Positions 1 to 6,784 of a stretch of 13,147 nucleotides of DNA are shown here, in pieces. A model generated the notes under the pieces. The model ran no database searches. It had not been told where the DNA came from and was given only the letters and a program-made list of their open reading frames with translations. The stretch's first letter is position 1, and each line of letters begins with the position of its first letter. The stretch comes from Synechococcus sp. PL34863bin_39 (GTDB lineage Bacteria; Cyanobacteriota; Cyanobacteriia; PCC-6307; Cyanobiaceae): positions 1-13,147 of the forward strand of contig WTHL01000265.1 in assembly GCA_011523155.1 (NCBI GenBank), read 5' to 3'. The position numbers and the translations under genes were made by a program.

Positions 1-41
1 AGCAGTACCAGCGCAGCGGCATGCCGGATCCAGACCATGGC

Positions 42-218
42 TCAGCGACGTCCGAACAGCTGCCAGGCCAGCCAGGCCACCAGTGCCAGCACCAGCCAGG
101 GCAGCAGCGCCCGCAGAACGATGGCGGCAATCACAAGCACCCCCGCACTGATGGCCGTGCGTCTGACCACGGCTTTGCTCTGGTCGGTCATGCAGTCCCA
201 GCGGGGCAACAGGGCCAT
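42..218 (-). CDS. small single-helix membrane protein (hypothetical)
   Basis: This 58-residue reading frame has a charged, Arg-rich N-terminal part (residues 11-20, TDQSKAVVRR). A long hydrophobic stretch follows at about residues 22-54, rich in Ala, Leu, Val and Trp, with short basic residues at the end (FGRR). It looks like a one-pass or hairpin membrane protein with no recognisable domain. Two starts are possible, the ATG at 218 and an in-frame ATG at 191 that would give 49 residues; neither has a strong ribosome binding site. A stop codon lies upstream in frame, so the protein cannot extend much further. It is divergent from the plus-strand small gene at 405. The call rests on the clean membrane-protein composition; the function is unknown. 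Confidence 0.5.
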   Translation of the reverse strand: MALLPRWDCMTDQSKAVVRRTAISAGVLVIAAIVLRALLPWLVLALVAWLAWQLFGRR

Positions 219-404
219 GGCGGCTATCCGGTCATCGATGCAGCCAGCATGCGCCAGACAGACGGCCCGCGCACCCTCATGGCCTCAGCGAGCGGGGTCG
301 TTGCACCGGATCCGGGAATGCTGATAAACGCGGCGGGCTGTCGCGGTTGCCACGGCGAATCAGTCGCCAGCTCCCAAGCATGGCTTCAACGATGCCCGCT
401 CCCG

Positions 405-593
405 ATGACCACCGAGGAAGCGATGGCCCTGATTGAAGGGGCTCTTGATTACTGCAAGCAACGCCAGAAACTGCTCACGAATGCTGATCGCGACGGCGAT
501 GCCCAGGCGATTGACCGCGAATTCGAGGAATGGCTGAACCCCAAGGGTGGGATCCTGCCGCTGATGCCCTGCCCGAAACCGGAAGGAGCCTGA
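405..593 (+). CDS. small hypothetical protein (62 aa)
   Basis: The 62-residue protein starts MTTEEAMALIEGALDYCKQ and looks like an amphipathic helix followed by an acidic segment (about residues 28-45, rich in D, E and R). The C-terminal tail is rich in Pro and Gly and contains one Cys. The frame stays open upstream to position 21, but that part has a low-complexity His/Gln/Gly/Pro composition typical of non-coding GC-rich sequence, so the ATG at 405 is the more credible start. No good ribosome binding site precedes it. There is no signal peptide or membrane segment. I do not recognise the family; it resembles the many short orphan proteins of picocyanobacteria. Confidence 0.55.
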   Translation: MTTEEAMALIEGALDYCKQRQKLLTNADRDGDAQAIDREFEEWLNPKGGILPLMPCPKPEGA

Positions 594-634
594 GTCCAGC
601 AACACATCCCGTGGACGGGAACGGGTCGACGACG

Positions 635-799
635 TCAGGGCCGCCCATCCCCCTCACTGACTCGACCGATCACCACAAACGCCCGACCCGGATGCGCTTC
701 CGCTGCCTGCCGGCAGGCATCCGTGCGACTGGAGGCACGCACAACAAAGCACCTCGAGCCTGCCGGCGACTCAACTCTCACCTCATAGGACGAACGCAT
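635..799 (-). CDS. small hypothetical protein (54 aa)
   Basis: The 54-residue product starts MRSSYEVRVESPAGSR and alternates hydrophobic and polar residues in the way of beta strands (YEVRV, CFVVRAS, AFVVIG). A central helix follows the first strands (about residues 25-36, RTDACRQAAEAH). This gives a plausible compact beta-alpha-beta fold. The ATG at 799 is chosen because a GGAGAGGG stretch lies about 13 nt upstream; an in-frame GTG at 838 would add 13 residues. It converges on the plus-strand gene ending at 593 and is divergent from the structured RNA and GH57 gene on its other side. There is no clear family match from sequence alone. The composition favours a real gene over a chance frame. 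Confidence 0.5.
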   Translation of the reverse strand: MRSSYEVRVESPAGSRCFVVRASSRTDACRQAAEAHPGRAFVVIGRVSEGDGRP

Positions 800-885
800 C
801 ACAACGACAGCACCCTCTCCGTTCTGGCTCAGGTGCACCGCCCATCGCCAGTGTGGAAAGGCTGATCAACGGCCGAATTCGTAGC

Positions 886-992
886 AATACCGACGCCAGC
901 CCGGTGGCAGAGGAGAGATAACAAGGTCACCGAGCAGCAAGCATCGGTATTCCTTGGGGGATTGAGGCGGGAGTGGAGACCCCGCCTTTTTT
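886..992 (+). ncRNA. candidate structured RNA or transcription-attenuating leader
   Basis: The segment contains nested complementary arms and ends in an intrinsic terminator. The outer arms AATACCGA (886-893) and TCGGTATT (944-951) pair over 8 bp. Inside them CGGTGGC (902-908) pairs with GTCACCG (926-932) over 7 bp with one G-U wobble, leaving a purine-rich loop (909-925) that contains GAGGAGAG. The terminator hairpin follows at 965-987. The downstream GH57 start codon is at 1054, so this could be either an independent small RNA or a leader that controls read-through into that gene. I do not recognise a known riboswitch or Yfr-type RNA. The boundaries are set by the outer stem and the T-run; no promoter was assigned. 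Confidence 0.5.
965..992 (+). terminator. intrinsic terminator upstream of GH57
   Basis: AGGCGGG (965-971) pairs with CCCGCCT (981-987) around a 9-nt loop, and the stem runs into six T residues (987-992). It is the clearest rho-independent terminator in the window. It sits 62 nt before the GH57 start codon and not after a protein gene on the same strand, so it ends either a small RNA or a regulated leader. Confidence 0.8.
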
Positions 993-1053
993 ATGCGCAG
1001 CTGTCAGGTCGCCGGCCCTCCGCCACCGTGAACGCAGGCACGCGGTTCATCCC

Positions 1054-2523
1054 ATGACAACACCATTCGCCGACATCCACAGCGTGCAGCCTGCGATCGC
1101 AGGACGGGAAACGGAGCTGGAGGCGCTGATGCGGTCGGACCGTCCCTTCTGGCTCGACGGCACCGACCGTGATCTCGACACCCTGCAGGCATGCTTCGCC
1201 TGCGCGCTGCACATGCACCAACCGGCAATCCCGGCCGGCCCGGAGGGCACCCTGATCTCCCATCTCCAGCACATGCTGGATCACCCGACACAAGGCGATA
1301 ACCACAACGCGGAGCCCTTCGCGCACTGCTACCGCCGGCTCGCCGACATCCTTCCGGCACTGATCAGCCAGGGGTGCAGCCCCAGAATCATGCTCGACTA
1401 TTCGGGCACCCTGCTCTGGGGACTGGAGCAGATGGGCCGCACCCAGGTCACCGATGCCCTGCGGTTCCTGGCCACCGATTCCGTGATGCAGCGCCACGTG
1501 GAATGGCTCGGCAGCTTCTGGGGCCATGCGGTTGCCCCCTCAACCCCCATCCCTGATCTCCTGCTTCAGATCCAGGCCTGGCAGCACCAGTTCGCCTCCC
1601 TGGCCGGCGATCAGGCGCTGCAGAGGGTGCGGGGCTTCTCGCTGCCGGAAATGCATCTGCCCAACCACCCCGACACGCTCTTTGCGCTGATCAAGGCCCT
1701 CAAGCGCTGCGGATTCCGTTGGCTGATGGTTCAGGAGCACAGCGTGGAGACCCTGCAGGGCACCCCATTGCCACGGGAGCAGACCCTGGTCCCGAACCGT
1801 CTGATCGCGCGCAACAGCGATGGCGAGACGGTGAGCCTCACCGCGCTGATCAAGACCCAGGGATCCGACACGAAGCTGATCGGCCAGATGCAGCCCTGCT
1901 ACGAGGCCCGAGAGCTGGACCGGCAGTCGCTCAGCGGCACCTCGGTGCCGGCGCTGGTGACGCAGATCGCGGATGGCGAAAACGGCGGCGTGATGATGAA
2001 CGAGTTCCCGGCGGCCTATGAGCAGGCCAATCGGCGCGTGCGAGGGGAACCGACCCAGGCCATCAACGGCACGGAGTATCTGGAACTGCTGGAAGCCTCA
2101 GGCTGCCGCAGCAGCCAGTACCCGGCCATTCAGGCGGCGCAGCAGCAGCGGCTGTGGGACGAACTCTCGGGCCCCGTCAGTTCGCAGGCTGTGGATGCAG
2201 CCATCTCCCGGCTGGAGGCCGAGGAGAGCGGCTTCAGCATGGAGGGAGCCTCCTGGACCAGCAACCTCAGCTGGGTGAAGGGCTACGGGAATGTGCTGGA
2301 GCCAATGCAACAGCTGAGCGCCCAGTTCCATCAACGCTTTGATCCGGAGCTGGCCCTCAACCCAGCCCGAACCAAAGAGGCCGATTACCAGCAGGCCCTC
2401 AAGCATCTCCTGCTGCTCGAGACGAGCTGCTTCCGGTACTGGGGCCAGGGCGTCTGGACCGACTATGCCCGTGAGATTCATCGCCAGGGCGCAGCCCTGC
2501 TGAAACCGGCCACGGATCCCTGA
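1054..2523 (+). CDS. glycoside hydrolase family 57 protein
   Basis: This 489-residue protein carries the ordered GH57 motifs. Motif 1 is ALHMHQP (51-57). Motif 3 is the FSLPEMHLP region with the candidate catalytic nucleophile Glu199. Motif 4 is ADGENGG, with Asp308 as the candidate acid/base. A later conserved segment is SMEGASWTSNLSWVKG, and ETSCFRYWGQG (456-466) matches the C-terminal helical part of the family. GH57 enzymes act on alpha-glucans (amylase, 4-alpha-glucanotransferase, branching or related activities), so a role in glycogen or storage glucan metabolism is likely, but the exact activity cannot be read here. The ATG at 1054 is used because the open frame before it runs into the terminator hairpin at 965-992. 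There is no signal peptide, so the protein is probably cytoplasmic. Confidence 0.85.
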   Translation: MTTPFADIHSVQPAIAGRETELEALMRSDRPFWLDGTDRDLDTLQACFACALHMHQPAIPAGPEGTLISHLQHMLDHPTQGDNHNAEPFAHCYRRLADILPALISQGCSPRIMLDYSGTLLWGLEQMGRTQVTDALRFLATDSVMQRHVEWLGSFWGHAVAPSTPIPDLLLQIQAWQHQFASLAGDQALQRVRGFSLPEMHLPNHPDTLFALIKALKRCGFRWLMVQEHSVETLQGTPLPREQTLVPNRLIARNSDGETVSLTALIKTQGSDTKLIGQMQPCYEARELDRQSLSGTSVPALVTQIADGENGGVMMNEFPAAYEQANRRVRGEPTQAINGTEYLELLEASGCRSSQYPAIQAAQQQRLWDELSGPVSSQAVDAAISRLEAEESGFSMEGASWTSNLSWVKGYGNVLEPMQQLSAQFHQRFDPELALNPARTKEADYQQALKHLLLLETSCFRYWGQGVWTDYAREIHRQGAALLKPATDP

Positions 2524-2534
2524 GCGCTCAGGGA
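2517..2534. terminator. perfect 18-bp palindrome between convergent genes
   Basis: TCCCTGAGCGCTCAGGGA is a perfect palindrome spanning the GH57 stop codon. As RNA it can fold into a 7-bp stem with a 4-nt loop from either strand. It lies between the GH57 gene and the convergent small gene at 2540, so a bidirectional terminator or 3' end stabiliser is plausible. Neither side has a T-run. Confidence 0.4.
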
Positions 2535-2539
2535 AAGGT

Positions 2540-2800
2540 TCAGATCAGGCCCCAGAGCTTCAGCAGACTGCGAATCCAGCTGACAAACCCAGTCCAGAGC
2601 TGATGCAGCCCGCCGTGAAGGGGCGGTGGTGTGGGCCGTGCCAAGGCAGCGGCTGAGGCCTGCATCGCCTGAGGGGCGAATCCCTCAAACGCGGCCTGCA
2701 CCGCGGGATCCCCCTGCAGTGCCGTGTCCAGCGTGCGCTCACTCAGTCGCCCGCCACATCCCGGGGAATAACGCCCTCTGAACTGCCGCATTCCAGCCAT
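2540..2800 (-). CDS. small hypothetical protein (86 aa)
   Basis: The start is unusually well supported: AGGAGGA (complement of 2809-2815) stands 8 nt before the ATG at 2800. The N-terminal third is basic and Gly-rich (RQFRGRYSPGCGGRLS). A predicted helical middle follows (about residues 20-55, rich in Ala and Gln), then a Pro-rich linker. The C-terminus is an aromatic and hydrophobic helix (about 66-86, including WTGFVSWIRSLLKLWGLI) that could lie on or in a membrane. The gene converges on GH57 with only 16 nt between stops and is divergent from the P450 gene. The family is not recognised. Confidence 0.7.
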   Translation of the reverse strand: MAGMRQFRGRYSPGCGGRLSERTLDTALQGDPAVQAAFEGFAPQAMQASAAALARPTPPPLHGGLHQLWTGFVSWIRSLLKLWGLI

Positions 2801-2935
2801 CGGATCCGTCCTCCTGAGGTGGTCGCTGACGCTGCATTCACCATGGCTCAGGCCATCGGTGCAGTCAGCAGGAGCGGCCGAAAGGACGGAAACATTTCAG
2901 ATCTCACAGAATGAGGAGCTTGTCTGACCGGCCCC

Positions 2936-4246
2936 ATGACGCAAGCCCTGCCCTCCACCGGAGCCATCACCGGGGTGGGCGAGGCCCTGGCGTTCTTCCG
3001 GAACCCAGACTTCGCCCGGGAGCGATTCGGTCAGCACGGCGACATCTTCGAGACACGGCTGATCGGACAACGGCTGATCTTCATCCGAGGTGATGGTCCG
3101 ATCAACGATCTCCTCCGCCAGTCAGACGCTCTGGAGGGTTGGTGGCCCGAGAGCGTCCGCAAGCTGCTCGGCAGCCGCTCGCTGGCCAATCGCAGCGGCG
3201 AAGCCCACAGGGCCAGACGCCGCGTCGTCGGCCAGCTGTTCTCCAGTGCGGCGCTGCAGCGCTACAGCCCTGGCCTCATCGACCAGGTGAACGCACTGGC
3301 CGAAGAATTGAACGCCAGCGCGGCAGCCACCCCCCTGGCTGCACGGATGCGCCGGTTTGCTTTCGGCGTGATCGCCAGCACGGTGCTTGGACTCGACGCC
3401 CATCAACGCGATGGGCTGTTCAGCGACTTCGAGATCTGGACCAAGGCCTTGTTTTCGCTGCCGTTGGCGCTTCCAGGCACGGCATTTGCCAAGGCGATGG
3501 CAGCACGCAGCCGCCTGCTCCAACGGTTGAAACAGGTGCTGACGACGACGGAACCCCTCCGCGGCGGAATTGATCTGATCGCAGGCGGACTCGATGAAGC
3601 AGGGCTCCCCCTCAGCGACGACGATCTGGTGGAGCAACTTCTGCTGCTGCTCTTCGCCGGATACGAAACCACGGCGTCGTCACTCAGCTGTCTGATGCGC
3701 GCCTTGATGCTCGACCCCTCCGTGGAGAACTGGCTGCGGGAGGAAACCGACGGACTGGCGTGGCCCCCCGAGGCCCGGACGGCCGCCTCGGCCTATGACA
3801 GCCAGCACGCACCCCGCTTGGATGCGGTTGTGAAGGAGGTGATGCGGATGACACCTCCCGTCGGCGGTTTCTTCCGCCGAACCACGAAACCGATCACGCT
3901 CCAGGGGGTTGCCATCCCTGCGGATCGCGTCATCCAGGTGGCCCTGGCTGCATCCGATCGCGATGGACCGGGGGATCTCGACAGCTTCAGGCCCAGCCGC
4001 CACATGGACAACAGCGAGGACACACCTGTCCTGATGCCCTTCGGAGGGGGGGAACGGGTCTGCCTCGGCAAAGCGCTGGCCGAACTCGAGATCCGCCTGA
4101 TGGTGGTGGGCCTGCTGCAGCAGACCCACCTGACCCTGGCTCCCGACCAGGACCTGTCACTCCAGCTGATCCCAAGCCCCACACCAAAAGATCAGCTGCT
4201 GGTGATGACTTCACCTCGGCCAGACACGCGGGTGCGAGAGGAGTAG
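2936..4246 (+). CDS. cytochrome P450, CYP120-like
   Basis: All core P450 signatures are present in 436 residues. The I-helix oxygen-binding motif is AGYETT (241-246), the K-helix ExxR is Glu301-Arg304, and the heme loop is FGGGERVC (369-376) with Cys376 as the axial thiolate. There is no N-terminal membrane anchor, as expected for a soluble bacterial P450. The N-terminus (LPSTGAITGVGEALAFFRNPDFARERFGQHGDIFET) resembles cyanobacterial CYP120 proteins; CYP120A1 hydroxylates retinoic acid, so a retinoid or apocarotenoid substrate is a reasonable guess. The ATG at 2936 has no close ribosome binding site. An AGGAG at 2914-2918 is spaced correctly for an in-frame CTG at 2924, which would add four residues. 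Redox partners are not encoded nearby. Confidence 0.92.
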   Translation: MTQALPSTGAITGVGEALAFFRNPDFARERFGQHGDIFETRLIGQRLIFIRGDGPINDLLRQSDALEGWWPESVRKLLGSRSLANRSGEAHRARRRVVGQLFSSAALQRYSPGLIDQVNALAEELNASAAATPLAARMRRFAFGVIASTVLGLDAHQRDGLFSDFEIWTKALFSLPLALPGTAFAKAMAARSRLLQRLKQVLTTTEPLRGGIDLIAGGLDEAGLPLSDDDLVEQLLLLLFAGYETTASSLSCLMRALMLDPSVENWLREETDGLAWPPEARTAASAYDSQHAPRLDAVVKEVMRMTPPVGGFFRRTTKPITLQGVAIPADRVIQVALAASDRDGPGDLDSFRPSRHMDNSEDTPVLMPFGGGERVCLGKALAELEIRLMVVGLLQQTHLTLAPDQDLSLQLIPSPTPKDQLLVMTSPRPDTRVREE

Positions 4247-4730
4247 AGACTCGAACAACCCGCCGCAACCAGATCCGGCCTTCGTTCAATCCGGAGATGG
4301 TCACCTGTTCGTCATCGCTCCGGAGGGGTGAATGGCGCCAGGACTCTTCAAGGACTGTTACCCAACGATCGGCGACCTGATCGGGGTCGCAGGGATCACG
4401 GCGTCCATGGCCGCGGCTCGCAGTCAATCCTCGAAAAACACAACCGGAAACGTGGGTGGTGCTGGCTCCAGGTGTCCGCGGTTCTGCGGACGCATCGCCG
4501 TTGACGACCTGCCAGGTGCTCCCTGGACCTGAAACGGCAAGGGCCTGGTTGCCTCGGGGCGATCGACAGCCCCTGGCCGAAAGAGACGTTCAGACATCGC
4601 GGTTAACCCATGACTGGGACTGCTGTATGCGGCATCGGACGCGATGCAGTGATGCAATCGCTACCGGACCACAAGAGTTCACCCACCGTGATGGTGCGTT
4701 ACGGGCAACGAACCACCCGATCCCGATCAC
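4247..4730. other. 484-bp region without a convincing gene, rich in short hairpins
   Basis: No frame here has protein-like composition on either strand. Several short inverted repeats are visible: GTCCGC/GCGGAC (4474-4491, 6-nt loop), CCAGG/CCTGG (4512-4526), GGGGC/GCCCC (4556-4573) and GCATCG/CGATGC (4632-4647, 4-nt loop). No T-run follows any of them. It may hold the P450 3' UTR, an unrecognised RNA, or decayed coding sequence; nothing in the sequence settles which. Confidence 0.4.
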
Positions 4731-4898
4731 TCACCCCATCTTCCCGTCGATCAGATCAGCCGAAGCTTTTTTCTGCTGGTAGTAAAGATTCAGAAGATCG
4801 AGAGCCACAGATTTGAGCTCATCAATATCAGAGGCACCGGAAATGGCATTGGCTAGCCGGCGACGCTCGAACTCTTGATGCAGAGGCAACGGAATCAC
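4731..4898 (-). CDS. small helical protein, paralogue of the gene at 12190-12432
   Basis: With the GTG at 4898 as start the product has 55 residues (MIPLPLHQEFERRRL onward) and is predicted to form two helices. It aligns without gaps to the protein at 12190-12432: residues 9-50 against 11-52 give 17 identities in 42, including FE..RL, I.EL, AL.LL and QQK. The GTG is preferred because AGG lies 5 nt upstream and the extra N-terminal residues of a longer frame (from 4976) look non-coding. A CATAAT box (complement of 4912-4917) lies just upstream and could be the -10 element. The local sequence is about 49% GC (4741-4920), well below its neighbours. The general shape recalls NblA-type small proteins, but this is only a loose resemblance. 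The function is unknown. Confidence 0.65.
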   Translation of the reverse strand: MIPLPLHQEFERRRLANAISGASDIDELKSVALDLLNLYYQQKKASADLIDGKMG

Positions 4899-5269
4899 AA
4901 CCGCCTGATCGATTATGAAGAAATAATAACGAGTGTTTCGAGGGCTCGCGGTCTCCGCGGCTACGCCTCGCCACATCGGCGCAATGCCAGTGATGGTGAC
5001 GGCTCAATCCTTGAATAACACGGTGTCGACAAACGGGTGAAGCCAAGACTCCTGTCGCTGCACTCAAATCCTGAACACAGCGACACAACACCAGTCAGTC
5101 AGGCTTGACCCAGACAGGCCTGGGCTGAAGCTTGGCTGCGGGCCGAGACGACGTGCGGGTTGTCGCGTCTGCAGAGCGATTGGAAGCCATGGTTGTGCAG
5201 GCATGGTCCAACGGTTATTGCAGAGTCGGCCAAAGACTGCTGTAACTGTCACAACGGCCCTGGGACAGC
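4899..5269. other. 371-bp intergenic region with a possible repeat remnant and an inverted repeat
   Basis: Nothing here reads as a gene. Near the start, the minus strand carries a GCGTAGCC-containing stretch with a small hairpin, CGCGG-TCT-CCGCG (4947-4959), which resembles the style of dispersed cyanobacterial palindromic repeats. At 5053-5085 a perfect 8-bp inverted repeat, TGTCGCTG/CAGCGACA, encloses a 17-nt loop; it lies downstream of the minus-strand gene at 5270-5452 and might mark its transcript end, although no T-run follows. Confidence 0.35.
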
Positions 5270-5452
5270 TCAGTCGTCGAACAGATAGCGACTCTGGATC
5301 CCTCCGTCCTGACTGTTCCGGCTCAGATACTGCGCGTTGTCGAGACCCCGCACAATCGTGCAGCCCAGAGGCCCGCAGACGCGGTAGTGCTCACTGCCAA
5401 GCGACTCAATCGACCCGTCCTGATGGGGACCTGTCGTTGAGCTTCGATCCAT
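5270..5452 (-). CDS. small hypothetical protein (60 aa) with a CX4C pair
   Basis: The ATG at 5452 has a GGAG ribosome binding site 7 nt upstream, which supports a real start. The 60-residue product has a polar N-terminus (about 1-20). A core follows that reads like folded protein: EHYRVCGPLGCTIVRGL with Cys26 and Cys31, then AQYLSRNSQDGGIQSRYLFDD at the end. The two cysteines could form a disulfide or bind metal. There is no membrane segment or signal peptide. I do not recognise the family. An AAAGAAAG/CTTTCTTT inverted repeat (5496-5529) lies upstream, in the likely promoter region. Confidence 0.6.
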   Translation of the reverse strand: MDRSSTTGPHQDGSIESLGSEHYRVCGPLGCTIVRGLDNAQYLSRNSQDGGIQSRYLFDD

Positions 5453-5495
5453 CTCCCATCTCCAACAACGTCTGGCTTTGTTTCATAACCCTGAC

Positions 5496-5529
5496 AAAGA
5501 AAGCAAGGCAAGCGAATCAATCTTTCTTT
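5496..5529. repeat. AT-rich 8-bp inverted repeat
   Basis: AAAGAAAG (5496-5503) and CTTTCTTT (5522-5529) are perfect complements separated by 18 nt. The element lies between the divergent genes at 5452 (minus) and 5608 (plus). It stands out in an otherwise GC-rich window and could be an operator or an AT-rich promoter feature. Confidence 0.3.
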
Positions 5530-5607
5530 AGCTGGCGCACCACACCGAACCGCCGCAACCACGCCCAAAACCGAGTTGAATAGAACGCACTGGTTGAATC
5601 ATCTTCG

Positions 5608-5799
5608 GTGCTGCACTCCCATGATTTTCGCTGGGTGCTGATCGCCTGGGGAGTCTGTGCCGTTGCAGGAGCCCTGAAATTCGCACGGTTGGCCAGGAGA
5701 TTGCGGCCGGCCCTGCAGATCCGTCAGCCAGAACCTGTCGCCAGCACCCAGGGTGCGCGAGAGCAACTGGAGCGGATCTGGCGTCAGACAGAACATTGA
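5608..5799 (+). CDS. small membrane-anchored protein (63 aa)
   Basis: The product begins at a GTG (5608) and has one predicted transmembrane helix at about residues 9-26 (WVLIAWGVCAVAGALKFA). A strongly basic stretch (RLARRLRPALQIRQ) follows, then a short polar C-terminal helix ending in ERIWRQTEH. By the positive-inside rule the tail should be cytoplasmic. There is no clear ribosome binding site, and an in-frame stop lies at 5581. The helix and amphipathic tail make a chance frame unlikely. The family is unknown. Confidence 0.6.
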   Translation: MLHSHDFRWVLIAWGVCAVAGALKFARLARRLRPALQIRQPEPVASTQGAREQLERIWRQTEH

Positions 5800-6005
5800 T
5801 CAGGTCTGCACGGATCTGGCCTAGATGGATCAGCCCTGAACTGATTAGGCATTAACACGCGGTTGCAAGCGTCTGCACCGCTCACAACAGTGAGGGAAAC
5901 GCCTCCCAGCCCATGCCCGTCCGCCGTCCGGGGAACAGAACGCACCGCTGGGCATCCACCCACATCCTCACGCCGATCGCGGCAGAGAGCAGCCAGGAAT
6001 GCCGG

Positions 6006-6242
6006 ATGCGCAACGACCGCCAGAGCTATCTGCGGGTGGTTCGCGATCTCGTGCATGCCCAGTTCGAACTGGCTGACCAGGAACTGAGTGCCCGACTCTG
6101 GCAGGACGTGGCCGACCGTGACCTTGATCGCGGACGCATTCTTCACCTCCTCTACAACGCCCGTGGAATCCACCAGGACGACGCGGTGATGGGCGAACTC
6201 GACGCCGCCTACGTGGGCCTGGTGGATCCGAGCGACCCCTGA
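6006..6242 (+). CDS. small hypothetical protein (78 aa)
   Basis: The ATG at 6006 is chosen because AGGA lies 7 nt upstream; residues from an upstream extension to 5913 have unlikely composition. The protein begins MRNDRQSYLRVVRDLVHAQ and is predicted to be mostly helical, with regularly spaced hydrophobic residues (LVHAQFELADQEL, RLWQDVADRDL, RILHLLYNARGI). It ends in an acidic stretch, GLVDPSDP. There is no signal or membrane segment. It is probably a small soluble cyanobacterial protein of unknown function. It converges on the minus-strand gene ending at 6264. Confidence 0.65.
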   Translation: MRNDRQSYLRVVRDLVHAQFELADQELSARLWQDVADRDLDRGRILHLLYNARGIHQDDAVMGELDAAYVGLVDPSDP

Positions 6243-6263
6243 CCAGGGTTCAGCAGGCGCCCG

Positions 6264-6542
6264 TCAGCGACGCCACCAGTTGCGCAGCCTCTGCTGCCAG
6301 GGCGTGGCATTGACCACCGGTGTGGCGACAGCATGTCGGCCCCCCTGCCGTTCGCTCTCCATCTGCTCCAGCTCACGGCGAAGCTGCCGCAGCACAGGCA
6401 CCAGCAACAAAGCCGCCAGCAACCCAACCACCAGAAGCACAGGCAGCAGGGTGATCGCCCAGATCGTCGCCACCAAGGTCGCGACCATGGCGGCCAGCCG
6501 CTGAAGCCAGCGAGGACGTGCCCTGCCTGGGAGCTGCTTCAC
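6264..6542 (-). CDS. small membrane protein (92 aa), downstream member of a gene pair
   Basis: A GTG at 6542 starts this frame 4 nt after the stop of the gene at 6547-6702, an arrangement that suggests translational coupling. The N-terminus is basic (KQLPGRARPRWLQRL). A long hydrophobic segment follows at about residues 19-50 (AMVATLVATIWAITLLPVLL onward), enough for one long or two short membrane passes. Then comes a charged helix (about 52-66, RQLRRELEQMESERQ) that may form a coiled coil, and a Trp/Arg-rich C-terminus. The frame extends further upstream to another GTG at 6602, but that would overlap the previous gene by 56 bp. The function is unknown. Confidence 0.6.
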   Translation of the reverse strand: MKQLPGRARPRWLQRLAAMVATLVATIWAITLLPVLLVVGLLAALLLVPVLRQLRRELEQMESERQGGRHAVATPVVNATPWQQRLRNWWRR

Positions 6543-6546
6543 CGAC

Positions 6547-6702
6547 TCAGAGCTCGAACACCGTTCCGAGAAGGCTCGCAGGATGGGTGAACTGGTCCGC
6601 ACCCCGGCGTTCGAGTTGCGCCAGCATCATGGCGTTGGCCATGAATCGGACCGCCGAGAGAAGGGCCAGACCGATGCAGAGAGGGCAGTGCGTAATTCCC
6701 AT
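6547..6702 (-). CDS. small membrane protein (51 aa), upstream member of a gene pair
   Basis: The protein starts MGITHCPLCIGLALLSAVRF. A Cys-X2-Cys pair (Cys6, Cys9) sits at the front of a hydrophobic helix (about 8-30), followed by a polar tail ending in GTVFEL. The CX2C next to a membrane helix could bind metal or heme, or be redox active, but nothing else supports a specific role. The ATG at 6702 is the best start visible; an in-frame GTG at 6717 is an alternative. Only 4 nt separate this gene from the next one downstream on the same strand. Confidence 0.5.
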   Translation of the reverse strand: MGITHCPLCIGLALLSAVRFMANAMMLAQLERRGADQFTHPASLLGTVFEL

Positions 6703-6784
6703 GCCAAGAGCATCCACGCTTCCTGACCCCTGAGGTCGCCCGCTTCCCATTTCTTGATCTTTGCCGCACGATCTGTCGCGGGGT

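Noticed and set aside
21..404. Long plus-strand extension of the 62-aa gene, including a CxxCH-like GCRGCHGE segment
   Set aside because: The extension is low-complexity His/Gln/Gly/Pro and lacks a signal peptide or any other cytochrome c feature, so the heme-type motif is probably chance.
886..992. Assignment to a glycine riboswitch because of GGAGAG and CCGAGCAGCAAG
   Set aside because: The GGAGAG is present, but the CCGAAGG-type core and closing segments do not match, so no riboswitch class is claimed.
973..1053. Upstream GTG start for the GH57 gene
   Set aside because: It lies within the terminator hairpin and adds residues unlike the family; the ATG at 1054 is preferred.
4247..4300. 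tRNA-like GTTCAATCC segment near 4285
   Set aside because: A T-arm-like string is present but the stem has a 12-nt loop and no acceptor, D or anticodon arms can be drawn.
3987..4427. Minus-strand frame overlapping the end of the P450 gene
   Set aside because: Its first part reads a little like protein, but more than half lies antisense to conserved P450 sequence and the composition there is that of a shadow frame.
4424..4657. Minus-strand frame in the hairpin-rich gap
   Set aside because: Composition is Pro/Arg-rich and irregular with no ribosome binding site or domain.
5064..5252. Minus-strand frame of about 60 residues downstream of the gene at 5270
   Set aside because: No ribosome binding site, irregular composition, and it spans the inverted repeat at 5053-5085.
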